Source: Xanthomonas hortorum
Lineage (GTDB): Bacteria > Pseudomonadota > Gammaproteobacteria > Xanthomonadales > Xanthomonadaceae
DNA: 64,000 bases
NCBI RefSeq assembly: GCF_002940005.1
Contig: NZ_MDEF01000015.1
Reading direction: 5' to 3' (one strand)
The position numbers and the translations under genes are program-made. Below are positions 24,846-33,352 of the stretch, piece by piece. Below the pieces are notes generated by a model. That model was not told the origin of the DNA. It did not search any database and saw only the letters and a program-made list of their open reading frames with translations. Every line of letters starts with the position of its first letter. Positions within the stretch are counted from its first letter, which is position 1.

Positions 24846-26039
24846 TCAGGCCAGCGGGATGCGCACCGAGAAACAGGTGCCGCCTGCCGGGCGTGGACGC
24901 ACATCCACCTCGCAATCCAGGGTTTCGGCAGTGCGGTGCACGATCCACAGACCGATTCCCAGCCCTTCGCTGTTCGGATCCGCCTGGCGAAACGCCTGGA
25001 ACACCTGTTCGGGGTGGTCCAGGTTCAGGCCGATGCCGCTGTCGATGATTTCCACCTCGGCATAGCCGGGGCGGCGGCGCACGCCGACCAGCACGCGTCC
25101 GCGTTCGGTGTACTTGACCGCGTTGCCGACCAGGTTACCGATCAGCGTGGTCAGCAGCGTGGCGTGGCTGCGCACGCGCAGCGAAGTGGGCACGTGGCGC
25201 AAGGCCAGGCATTTGTCGCTCGCCGGCTGCCGCCACACGCCGAGGACCGCGTGAAGCACGTCTTCCAGTGCCAGCGGCTGCAGATCCGGGGTGGAGCTCT
25301 TGCTCGCGGCGGCCAGTGTGGCCAGTTCGTCAAGGCTGCGTGCCACCATGCCGATCGCATCGCGTGCGGTGACCAGGGTGGGAACGGAATCGACATTGGC
25401 GTGCCGGCGCATCTTGTCGATGGCATAGGCCGCAGTGCGCAGCGGAGTTTTCAGGTCGTGCCCGGCGATCGCCATCAATCGGCTGCGGTAGCGGTCGGAC
25501 TCTTCGGCAGTCTGCAGCGCGCGGCGCAGTTCCAGCTGCGCCATGGTCTGGCGCGCCAGTGCACGCAGCGCTTCGACCTGTTCGTCAGTGAGTTGACGCG
25601 GTTGCCGGTCCAGCACGCAGACCGTGCCCAGCGGCAGGCCTTCGCTGGTCTTGAGCAACGCACCTGCATAAAACCGCAGTGGCACCTCGCCGGTGACCAG
25701 CGGGTTGCGTGCAAAGCGGATGTCTTCGCGCGTGTCGGGCACCACCAGCACGTCGTTGTCGAGCAGCGCATGCGCGCACATCGACTTGAACAGCGGCGTC
25801 TCCCGCTCGCCCATGCCGCGCTCGCTCTTGAACCATTGGCGGTCGGCGTCCACCAGGCTGATCAGCGCGATCGGGGTCTGGCAGATGATCGAGGCCAACT
25901 TGGTGATGTCTTCGAATGCCGCCTCGCGCGGCGTATCGAGAATGCCGTAGCTGCGCAGCGCCTGGAGGCGCAACGCTTCGCTCGCGGGTTTGGGCGCGCA
26001 GGGAAAGGGCTCAGCCGCTGGATCGAACAAGACGCTCAT
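24846..26039 (-). CDS. Soluble GAF-domain sensor histidine kinase
   Basis: A 397-residue cytoplasmic kinase. Residues about 25-175 form a GAF domain of the type starting 'LRSYGILDTPREAAFEDITKLA', with 'DRQWFKSERGM' and 'GTVCVLDRQPRQL'. A HisKA region follows, with the phospho-acceptor in 'IAGHDLKTPLR', then a HATPase: N box 'GNLVGNAVKYT', G1 'IDSGIGL' and G2 'GLGIGLWIV'. There are no transmembrane segments and no receiver domain. No response regulator lies beside it, so it is an orphan by position. The GAF type is widespread in phytochrome-like kinases, but the chromophore cysteine was not evident. The ligand is unknown. Confidence 0.93.
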   Translation of the reverse strand: MSVLFDPAAEPFPCAPKPASEALRLQALRSYGILDTPREAAFEDITKLASIICQTPIALISLVDADRQWFKSERGMGERETPLFKSMCAHALLDNDVLVVPDTREDIRFARNPLVTGEVPLRFYAGALLKTSEGLPLGTVCVLDRQPRQLTDEQVEALRALARQTMAQLELRRALQTAEESDRYRSRLMAIAGHDLKTPLRTAAYAIDKMRRHANVDSVPTLVTARDAIGMVARSLDELATLAAASKSSTPDLQPLALEDVLHAVLGVWRQPASDKCLALRHVPTSLRVRSHATLLTTLIGNLVGNAVKYTERGRVLVGVRRRPGYAEVEIIDSGIGLNLDHPEQVFQAFRQADPNSEGLGIGLWIVHRTAETLDCEVDVRPRPAGGTCFSVRIPLA

Positions 26040-26330
26040 GCGCGCGCAGAATTAATTGGATAAGCGATAAGCATAGGGCATGGCAGGGGCTGGCATGTGG
26101 GTGCGATCACGCTCGTGGATGGAACTGTGACTGCCGGCCTCGACAGTGGAGGGGTGGCGTTTTGGTTTGTTTGCGATGTCGTGACGCAGATTGCGCGGTG
26201 TGTTGCGGCGGAGCAACGATCAGTACGGAGGGGGTGCGACGCCTCGAGGGTGCGACATCAGGGTGCGACATCCGGTCGCGCACCGGCCGCAAGCATCGCC
26301 GCGCGGCAGGCGGCGGCTTACACTCGCGCG

Positions 26331-26768
26331 ATGCGTTCGTTCCGTCATCACCGTTGGCTGCACCTGCTTGCCTGTCTGGCGGTGGCGCTAATGCTGGTGG
26401 CGCCGCTGATCAGCCGTTGGAGCCAGGCGCAGTCGGTCGAACCGATGTGCATGAGCGGGCCGGCATTGGACGCAGGCGGGTCGTTGCACACAGGCCACCA
26501 GGCCATGCCGGCGCAGAGTGCAGCGCATCATCACGACAGCGCCGCGTCGCCAGCCAAGCCGCAAACCGGCGAACACGCTGCCGGCATGCACGGCGAAGCT
26601 TGCGATTACTGCGTGCTGGCTGCGCGGCTGCTGCCGTGGCTGGCGCTGCTGGTGCTGTGTCTGCTGCAACTCCGGTCGGCGCCGGCGCCCATGCACACCC
26701 ATGCACGGGCGTGGTCGGTCGTGCGCTGGGCCGCACTCGGGGCACGTGGGCCGCCGCTGCACGCGTGA
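26331..26768 (+). CDS. DUF2946-type small membrane protein, His-rich
   Basis: A 145-residue protein with an N-terminal hydrophobic helix after a basic start 'RSFRHHRWLHLLACLAVALMLV', a His/Ala-rich loop with 'HHHDSAAS', the motif 'HGEACDYCVLAARLLPWLALLV' and a final hydrophobic helix. The Cys-x-x-Cys within a hydrophobic context and the preceding histidines match DUF2946 proteins, which often sit next to TonB-dependent metal receptors. Here the receptor and a PepSY protein follow on the same strand. A role in metal handling is likely, but the metal is unknown. No strong ribosome site is seen before the ATG at 26331. Confidence 0.75.
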   Translation: MRSFRHHRWLHLLACLAVALMLVAPLISRWSQAQSVEPMCMSGPALDAGGSLHTGHQAMPAQSAAHHHDSAASPAKPQTGEHAAGMHGEACDYCVLAARLLPWLALLVLCLLQLRSAPAPMHTHARAWSVVRWAALGARGPPLHA

Positions 26769-26938
26769 GTCTGGCCCCATCGCGGGCGTCCGCTGCGTTG
26801 TGTTGATTGCACGCCTGGTCTTCCGGCGTGCCCGCCTGCCGCTGCATGGACGGCCGCTTTCCTGAAGTGATGCCTGTGCCCGCTGCTATGCCGCGGCGCA
26901 TGGCGGTGTTGCCGTGCCGGCACGGCGAAGGGTTGGTC

Positions 26939-28963
26939 ATGCGTCTGCGGTTATTGAAAACGATGTGGTATGCGCCGTCGTTGGCGTTGGTGTGTTGGCC
27001 TGCCTGCCAGGTGCAGGCACAGGATGCGGCGTTGACGCTGGGCAAGGTGCAGGTGAGCCAGACCCAGCGCAGCCTGAACACGGCGCGCGTGCTGAGTTCG
27101 GTGGATGTGATCGGCGGCGAGCTGCTGCACGATCAACACGTGGATTACAGCTGGGAGCTGCTGATGCGCGCGCCGGGTGTGCAGGTCACCCAGTTCCGCA
27201 TGGGCACCGATGCGGGGCGGTTCTCGTTCCGTGGTTTCAATGGCGAGGGACGGATCAATGCGGTGAAGCTGCTGATCGACGGCATCCCCAGCAACGACAA
27301 TGCCGGTGGCATGCCGTATCTGGATGCGGTGTTTCCGCAGGACATCAGCGCGATCGAGATCGTGCGCGGCACCAACGATGCACGCTACGGTCTGAATGCG
27401 ATTGCCGGCAGCGTGGATGTGCTGACCCGCACCGGCGGTAACGATGGCCGTTTGAGCGTGACAGGCGGCAGCTTCGGCGCACGCGAGGTGCAGCTGGGCA
27501 AGGGCTTCGAACATGGCGCATGGAGCCAGAACTATGTACTGGCGTGGCGCGATTCCGATGGCTATCGCGACCATGCCGACGCGCGTAAGCGCAGCGTGGC
27601 CGGCAAGTGGTTCTACACCGACCCGGATGGTGCGTTCCGTGCCGGGCTCACCACGCGGTACTACGACAATCACGCGCTGGAAGCGGGTTATCTGGATGCG
27701 GCAAGCGCACGCGCTGCGCCGCGCAGTTCGCCGGATTATGCGCAGGACGATCGCAGCGAACGCCAGCTACGGCAGACCGCATTGCATGCGGACGGCACGC
27801 TGGGCGCCGATGTGCAGTGGAGCGCAAAGGCCTATCAAAACGACTATCGCAATCGGCGTTGGGTGCGGTTTTCCGCAGCCGGCCTGCAGCAGGAACGCGA
27901 TACCGACGAAACCCATCGCGGCCTGCTGTTGCGTGGCAACTGGCAGCCGGATTGGGGCGCGCTGAGCGCCAACCTGGAAGCCGGCGTGGATGCGCAGTGG
28001 CAGGACAACCAGTCGCAGCGTTACCGCACCGTGGCGCGCGTGCGCGGTGCGCAATTGCGCGATTGGGATTACGACCTGCGCACTCAGGGTGCCTACGTGC
28101 AGGCAGTGCTGACACCGATCGAGCGCCTGCAGGTGGTGCCGGGCTATCGCATCGACCGCGTCGATGGGCAGCTACACGATGTGCGCGCCGGCATTTACGC
28201 GCCCACCTACGACTACGGCACCATCAAGCAGCCCAAGTTCAGCGCCAGCTATCGGCTGGCCGGGCAAAGCAGCGTGTACGCCAACTGGGGGCGCAGCTTC
28301 CAGATCGGCAGCGGCGACGGTGCGTATCGTCGCCAGCCCGGCAACCTGGGTCCATCGATCAACGACGGCTGGGAGGCCGGGTTCAAGTTCGCTCCATCGG
28401 CTGTAATGGACGGGCGCCTGGCGTATTGGGAACAGCGCGCCTCCGGTGAAGTCGCCACCATTCTGGGAGTGAACGGCGTGGCCGGTGTCGGCGATGTGGC
28501 CAACGTGGGGCGCACGCTGCGGCGCGGCTGGGATGCGCAACTGAATCTGCAGCCGGCCGAACACTGGCGTGCCTGGGTCTCGTATTCGCGGCAGAAGGCC
28601 AGCATCGCCACGCCCGACCCGAGCGCGCCGGCCACGCGCGGCAAGGAGATCGAAAACGTGCCGCACTGGTTGGCGACTGCCGGGCTGGAGTGGCAGCTCA
28701 CTTCGGTCGTGCAGCTGAGCGCCTGGGGCAATGCGCAAGGCGATTATTATCTGGAGCGCAGCAATACGCTGGGCCGCGCCGGTGGTTACGCCCTGCTCAA
28801 TCTGGGCGCGCGCTGGAACGTGGATGCGCGCAACGCGCTCAGCCTGCAGCTGCGCAACGTGACCGATCGTGCGTATGTGTACGCGTGGTACGACACGGGA
28901 AGTTCCGGTTATTCGCCGGGCGATGGGCGTGCGTTGTCGCTGTCGTGGGATTGGAGCTTCTGA
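26939..28963 (+). CDS. TonB-dependent receptor (probable metal or siderophore uptake)
   Basis: Outer-membrane gated channel of 674 residues. A signal peptide ends near 'QVQAQDA'. The plug domain follows: 'LLHDQHVDYSWELLMRAPGVQVTQF', 'FSFRGFNGEGRINAVKLLIDGIP' and 'ISAIEIVRGTNDARYGLNAIAGSVDVLTRTGG'. The barrel runs to a C-terminal Phe after 'SLSWDW'. The 'GKVQVSQTQRSLN' N-terminus is a siderophore/heme-type receptor pattern rather than a SusC type. The ATG at 26939 has GAAGGG upstream. It overlaps the PepSY gene (TGATG) and lies 170 bases after the DUF2946 gene. The three form a likely iron or copper uptake unit. The substrate is inferred. Confidence 0.9.
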   Translation: MRLRLLKTMWYAPSLALVCWPACQVQAQDAALTLGKVQVSQTQRSLNTARVLSSVDVIGGELLHDQHVDYSWELLMRAPGVQVTQFRMGTDAGRFSFRGFNGEGRINAVKLLIDGIPSNDNAGGMPYLDAVFPQDISAIEIVRGTNDARYGLNAIAGSVDVLTRTGGNDGRLSVTGGSFGAREVQLGKGFEHGAWSQNYVLAWRDSDGYRDHADARKRSVAGKWFYTDPDGAFRAGLTTRYYDNHALEAGYLDAASARAAPRSSPDYAQDDRSERQLRQTALHADGTLGADVQWSAKAYQNDYRNRRWVRFSAAGLQQERDTDETHRGLLLRGNWQPDWGALSANLEAGVDAQWQDNQSQRYRTVARVRGAQLRDWDYDLRTQGAYVQAVLTPIERLQVVPGYRIDRVDGQLHDVRAGIYAPTYDYGTIKQPKFSASYRLAGQSSVYANWGRSFQIGSGDGAYRRQPGNLGPSINDGWEAGFKFAPSAVMDGRLAYWEQRASGEVATILGVNGVAGVGDVANVGRTLRRGWDAQLNLQPAEHWRAWVSYSRQKASIATPDPSAPATRGKEIENVPHWLATAGLEWQLTSVVQLSAWGNAQGDYYLERSNTLGRAGGYALLNLGARWNVDARNALSLQLRNVTDRAYVYAWYDTGSSGYSPGDGRALSLSWDWSF

Positions 28964-30666
28964 TGCGCGTATCGACTGCTCAGGGTGCTGGTACCGGGCT
29001 GCGTCAGGACAGCCGCTGGCGCTTCTATCGTGCGGTGTGGCGCTGGCATTTCTATGCCGGCTTGCTGGTGCTGCCTTTCATCATCTGGCTGGCGCTGACC
29101 GGTGCGGCGTTTCTGTATCAGGACGCGATCGATCGCAGCGTGCACCACGGGTTGAAGGTCGTGCCGGTGGGCACGCTGCGGGTGTCTGCGCAGCAATTGG
29201 TCGACGCGGCGCAGCGCAGCGATGGCGGCACCTTGTTCCGTTACACCACGCCGAGTCGTGCCGATGCCAGCGCCGAGATCGGCCTGGTCGATACGCACGG
29301 CATGCGGCAGGTGGTCTATGTCGATCCGTATCGGGCACGCGTGCTCGGCACGCTGCCCGAGCATGGCACCCTGGCCTGGACGATTCGTCGGCTGCACAGC
29401 CTGGAGTTGATCGGGCCGTTTGCGCGCGGGTTGATCGAAATGGCGGCCGGCTGGGCGATCGTGCTGGTGCTGACCGGTATATATCTGTGGTGGCCGCGCG
29501 GGCGTCGCGGCGGGGTGGTGAGCGTGCGCGGCAAGCCGGCGCAGCGGCTGTTCTGGCGCGATCTGCATGCGGTCACCGGGGCGAGTGTGGGCGCGGTGTT
29601 GCTGTTCCTGGCGCTGACCGGCATGCCGTGGTCGTGGGTGTGGGGCGCGCAGGTCAATCGCTGGGTCAATGGGCATGATTTCGGGTATCCGGCTGGGCTG
29701 CGGGTGCAGCAGCCGATGTCGCAGCAGCGGTTGACCGAGACGACTGATCCGGCGTGGTCGTTGCGGCAGGCGCGCGTGCCGGAGTCTGTTGTGCCTGGGC
29801 GTGGAGCTGTGGGGGTGGATGAGGGTTTGCATGACGGGCGGGTGGGTGTGCCGCGGGCGGATGCGGTGCGTGCGGTCGACCCGCACTCCAACCCCCGCTC
29901 CGCGCCAGCAGCGCCGGCGCTCCAAGGCTCGCCCGCCAGTAGCGCGCAAGCGGTGCCTGATCGCCCCGAGGGGAGAGGGGCTAACTTCCATCCTGCTCAT
30001 GCAGAACATCTGGAGCCCATAGCGCACATAGCGCACTCACAACACTTGGGACACCTGGAACACTCCGAACACTCCGAACACCCAAGCCAGTCGGAACATG
30101 CAGCCCACGGCGGGACCGGCAGCGTCGCTGCGCCCGGTCATGGTGCGATAGGGCTCGATGCGGCGATGGCGCGGTTCGATGCGCTCGGCATCGTGCCGGG
30201 CTACAGCATCTCGCCGCCGCGTGGCGCCACCGGCGTGTACACCGCCTCGGTGTATCCGGCCGACCTGCAACGGCAGCGCGTGATCCATCTGGATCAGTAC
30301 AGCGGTGCGGTGCTGCTGGACATGACCTATCGCGATTACGGGCCGATAGGGCGCGCGCTGGAATGGGGCATCAATGTGCACCTGGGCCAGCAATACGGCA
30401 CTGCCAATCAGTTGATCCTGTTGCTGGCATGCGTGGCGATCGTGTTGTTGTGCGTGAGCGCTGCGGTGATGTGGTGGAAGCGTCGCCCGGTTGGCGGGCT
30501 GGGCGTGCCGCCGCTGCCAGCCGAACCACGCACGCTGCGCGGTCTGATGCTGCTGCTGGCGATCTGCGGGCTGATCTTCCCGCTGGTCGGACTCTCGTTG
30601 CTGCTGATGTGGCTGTTCGATCGCTACTGGATGCAGCGCGATCAAACTGGCGTCGCAGCGCCATGA
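28963..30666 (+). CDS. PepSY-associated transmembrane protein with His-rich insert
   Basis: A 567-residue inner-membrane protein of the PepSY_TM family, members of which (FegB, PiuB-like) are linked to ferric-siderophore reduction. It has 'RWRFYRAVWRWHFYAGLLVLPFIIWLALTGAAFLYQD' as the first helix, a second helix near residue 165, a third near 205 ('LLFLALTGMPWSW'), and a C-terminal pair after residue 480. Between helices 3 and 4 lies an unusual insert of about 120 residues (about 265-385) that is Pro/Ala/Arg-rich. It ends in a stretch with 12 His in 40 residues (343-382). 'GARLDAAMARFDALGI'-like and 'HLDQYSGAVLLD' PepSY parts resume after it. The start overlaps the receptor stop. Confidence 0.88.
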   Translation: MRVSTAQGAGTGLRQDSRWRFYRAVWRWHFYAGLLVLPFIIWLALTGAAFLYQDAIDRSVHHGLKVVPVGTLRVSAQQLVDAAQRSDGGTLFRYTTPSRADASAEIGLVDTHGMRQVVYVDPYRARVLGTLPEHGTLAWTIRRLHSLELIGPFARGLIEMAAGWAIVLVLTGIYLWWPRGRRGGVVSVRGKPAQRLFWRDLHAVTGASVGAVLLFLALTGMPWSWVWGAQVNRWVNGHDFGYPAGLRVQQPMSQQRLTETTDPAWSLRQARVPESVVPGRGAVGVDEGLHDGRVGVPRADAVRAVDPHSNPRSAPAAPALQGSPASSAQAVPDRPEGRGANFHPAHAEHLEPIAHIAHSQHLGHLEHSEHSEHPSQSEHAAHGGTGSVAAPGHGAIGLDAAMARFDALGIVPGYSISPPRGATGVYTASVYPADLQRQRVIHLDQYSGAVLLDMTYRDYGPIGRALEWGINVHLGQQYGTANQLILLLACVAIVLLCVSAAVMWWKRRPVGGLGVPPLPAEPRTLRGLMLLLAICGLIFPLVGLSLLLMWLFDRYWMQRDQTGVAAP

Positions 30667-30803
30667 GGGGCGGCATGTCTGCGGCTGCATCGTGCTGAGC
30701 ATTCGCTGCGGCGAGGCGTTAATTCTTAAGGTGGCCAGCAGAAACATTCAGCGCGCCACAGCGCTTGAAATTACCGCGAAGAAATCACGACGGGGTGTAG
30801 TGC

Positions 30804-31529
30804 TCAGATGTCCTCGTGAATGCCGCACTCGCGCTTCAGCCCGAAGAAGCGCGTGTCTTCTTCGCGCATGCCGGGTTCCCAGCGGCGCGTGGTGTGGAAG
30901 TCGCCGATCGACACGTAGCCTTGCTCCCACAGTGGGTGATACGGCAGATCGTGTGCCTGCAGGTATTGCCACACGTCGCGATCGGTCCAGTCGGCGATCG
31001 GGCTGACTTTGTAGCGCTTGCCGCGCTTTTGCACGATCGGCGTCTGCGCGCGGCCGCCGGACTGGCTACGGCGCAGGCCGGTGAACCAGGTGCCCACATT
31101 GAGCTCGTCCAATGCACGCCGCATCGGCTCGACCTTGCGCAAGTTGTTGTACTGGTCGATGCCGACCATGCCCTGTTCCCACAGACGACCGTGGCGCGCT
31201 TCCATCCAGGCACGGCTGACCAACGGGCGATACACCTTGAGATTGAGCTTGAGCCGGTCGGCCAGCGCGTCGGCAAACCGGTAGGTTTCCGGGAACAGGT
31301 AACCGGTGTCGATCAGGATCACCGGAATGTCCGGGCGCTGCTGGGTGAGCAGGTGCAGCGTGACTGCCGACTGCGCGCCGAAACTGGACGACAGCGCCGC
31401 GTCCTGCGGGCCGTGTTGCAGTGCCCAGGCCACGCGCTCGTCGGCACGCAGGCCTTCCAGCTGCGCGTTGAGCGCGTCCAGGTCGTCCAGCGCGGAAGGT
31501 GCGATCGATGCAACAGGTAGCGCGGTCAT
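30804..31529 (-). CDS. cysH: Phosphoadenosine phosphosulfate (PAPS) reductase
   Basis: Reduces PAPS to sulfite with thioredoxin; cytoplasmic. The 241 residues have an N-terminal PP-loop-like 'LSSSFGAQSAVTLHLL', the substrate region 'LIDTGYLFPETYRFADAL', 'GLRRSQSGGRAQTPIVQKRGKRYKVSPIADW' and the C-terminal 'RECGIH' with the redox-active Cys. It lacks the two Cys-Cys pairs of iron-sulfur APS reductases, so it should prefer PAPS. That agrees with the APS kinase domain in cysNC. The ATG at 31529 overlaps the cysI stop (ATGA). A longer frame upstream is a shadow of cysI. It is the last gene of cysJIH. Confidence 0.96.
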   Translation of the reverse strand: MTALPVASIAPSALDDLDALNAQLEGLRADERVAWALQHGPQDAALSSSFGAQSAVTLHLLTQQRPDIPVILIDTGYLFPETYRFADALADRLKLNLKVYRPLVSRAWMEARHGRLWEQGMVGIDQYNNLRKVEPMRRALDELNVGTWFTGLRRSQSGGRAQTPIVQKRGKRYKVSPIADWTDRDVWQYLQAHDLPYHPLWEQGYVSIGDFHTTRRWEPGMREEDTRFFGLKRECGIHEDI

Positions 31530-33232
31530 GCGAGCAATTCCAGGTCGAGGTGACGGTGGGTGGGGTAGGGCGGCAGGGCGATCAGGCCGCTGCGATGCAG
31601 AAAGTCGCCGAAGCCTTCGTCGCCGGCCTGGTCGCGTTCGGCCGCATAGCGCGCCAGCAGCGGTTCCAGCGCGGCGAGGATGTCCGCTTCGGTGATGTTC
31701 TCGCGATACAGCGTGTTCAGACGCTGGCCACGGCGATCGCCGCCCAGCATCAGGTTGTAGCGACCGGGCGCCTTGCCCACCAACGCGATCTCGGCCAGAT
31801 ACGGGCGCGAGCAGCCGTTGGGGCAACCGGACAGGCGCAGCACGATCGGGGTGTCGGCCAGTCCGTGTTGTTCCAGCAGCGGTTGCAAGGCGGCGCTGAA
31901 GTCGGGCAGATACCGCTCGGCCTCGGCCATCGCCAGGCCGCAGGTGGGCAGCGACACACAGGCCATCGCGCCGCGTGCCAGTGCGGTGGGCGCGCGATTG
32001 CCGGCATCCAGGCCGTACTGCGCAACCAAGGCATCGACGCGTGCGCGCTCGCTGGCCAGCACACCGGCAATGACCAGATTCTGGTTGGGCGTCATGCGAA
32101 ACTCGCCGACGTTCAACTGCGCAATCGCACGCAGGCCGCTCAGATGCGCAGCGGCCTCGGTATCGGCGATGCGCCCGGCCGGCAGCGAGAGAGTCAGATG
32201 CCACAGCCCGTCTTCGCCTTCGACCCAGCCGTAGCGATCGCCGTTGTGTTCGAAGGCGAACCGCTGCGCCGGCTGCAGCGCGAAACCGGCGCGGCGTTCG
32301 ATCTCGGCCACGATGGTGTCCAGACCATGATCGTCGATGGTGTACTTGAAGCGTGCGCGTTTGCGCACTGCGCGGTTGCCGAAGTCGCGCTGGGTGGTGA
32401 CCACGGCGGTTGCGAGATCCAGTAACTGATCGCGGGTGACAAACCCAATGACATTGGCCACGCGCGGCCAGGTTTCCGCATCGCCATGGCTGGCACCCAT
32501 GCCGCCGCCGATGCTGACGTTGTAGCCGAGCAATTGGCCCTCGCGCAGGATGGCGATAAAGCCCAGATCGTTGGCGAACACGTCCACATCGTTGAGCGGC
32601 GGCGCGGCGAAGCCGATCTTGAATTTACGCGGCAGATAACGGTCGCCGTAGATCGGTTCCTCTTCGCTGCCGGAGCCGGAGACGCGCTCCTCGTCCAGCC
32701 AGATTTCGTAGTACGCACGCGTATTCGGCAGCAGATGCTCGGACACGCGCGCAGCATCGGCATACAGCGTGGCATGCGCCTGCGACAGCAGCGGATTGGC
32801 CGCGACCTGCACATTGCGATTGACATCGCCGCAGGCGGCCAGCGTATCGATCAAGGTCGCATTGATCGCCTGCATGGTCGCCTTGAGCTCGCGCTTGATC
32901 ACGCCATGGAACTGGAATGCCTGGCGCGTGGTGATGCGCAACGAATGATTGGCATACCGCGTGGCGATGCTGTCCAGCGCCAGCCACTGCGTGGGCGAGA
33001 TCACCCCACCCGGCGTGCGCGTGCGGATCATGAACTGATACGCCGGCTCGAGCTTCTGGCGACGCCGCTCATCGCGGATATCGCGGTCGTCCTGCTGGTA
33101 GCTGCCGTGGTACTTGATCAGGGTCTGATCGTCCTCACGCAACGCACCGGTCACCGCATCGGCCAGGCTCTGTTCCAGCGACCCGCGCAGACGACGGCTT
33201 TCGGATTTGATGTCTTCGACGGAATGGCTCAT
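31526..33232 (-). CDS. cysI: Sulfite reductase hemoprotein subunit
   Basis: Catalyses six-electron reduction of sulfite to sulfide using siroheme and a 4Fe-4S cluster. The 568 residues include 'FQFHGVIKRELK', 'CGDVNRNVQV', 'GDRYLPRKFKIGFAAPP' and 'GGGMGASHG'. The cluster ligands follow the family pattern Cys-x5-Cys ('CVSLPTCGLA') and Cys-x3-Cys ('SGCPNGCSRP'). The ATG at 33232 gives the usual 'SHSVEDIKSESRRLRG' start; upstream in-frame ATGs fall in the intergenic repeat and lack a ribosome site. It follows cysJ by 120 bases, a gap filled by a C-rich repeat. Confidence 0.96.
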   Translation of the reverse strand: MSHSVEDIKSESRRLRGSLEQSLADAVTGALREDDQTLIKYHGSYQQDDRDIRDERRRQKLEPAYQFMIRTRTPGGVISPTQWLALDSIATRYANHSLRITTRQAFQFHGVIKRELKATMQAINATLIDTLAACGDVNRNVQVAANPLLSQAHATLYADAARVSEHLLPNTRAYYEIWLDEERVSGSGSEEEPIYGDRYLPRKFKIGFAAPPLNDVDVFANDLGFIAILREGQLLGYNVSIGGGMGASHGDAETWPRVANVIGFVTRDQLLDLATAVVTTQRDFGNRAVRKRARFKYTIDDHGLDTIVAEIERRAGFALQPAQRFAFEHNGDRYGWVEGEDGLWHLTLSLPAGRIADTEAAAHLSGLRAIAQLNVGEFRMTPNQNLVIAGVLASERARVDALVAQYGLDAGNRAPTALARGAMACVSLPTCGLAMAEAERYLPDFSAALQPLLEQHGLADTPIVLRLSGCPNGCSRPYLAEIALVGKAPGRYNLMLGGDRRGQRLNTLYRENITEADILAALEPLLARYAAERDQAGDEGFGDFLHRSGLIALPPYPTHRHLDLELLA

Positions 33233-33235
33233 GAC

Positions 33236-33349
33236 GGGATTCGGCATTCGTGATGGGGGATTGGCAACACAAGGCAGACAGTACGACGACAACACAGCGA
33301 CCTCGGGAGCCCGCCGTTACCAATCCCCAATCCCAACTCCCCAATCCCG
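33236..33349. repeat. Xanthomonas-type inverted repeat between cysJ and cysI
   Basis: GGGGATTGG at 33256-33264 pairs with CCAATCCCC at 33320-33328, the latter extending into CCAATCCCCAATCCCAACTC. It is the same family as 36301-36390 and sits inside the cysJIH transcript. Confidence 0.75.
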
Positions 33350-33352
33350 GCT

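Noticed and set aside
26232..26272. Three copies of GGGTGCGAC
   Set aside because: Spacing is irregular (16 and 13 bases), the unit is short, and there is no promoter element to anchor them; recorded but not called a regulatory array.
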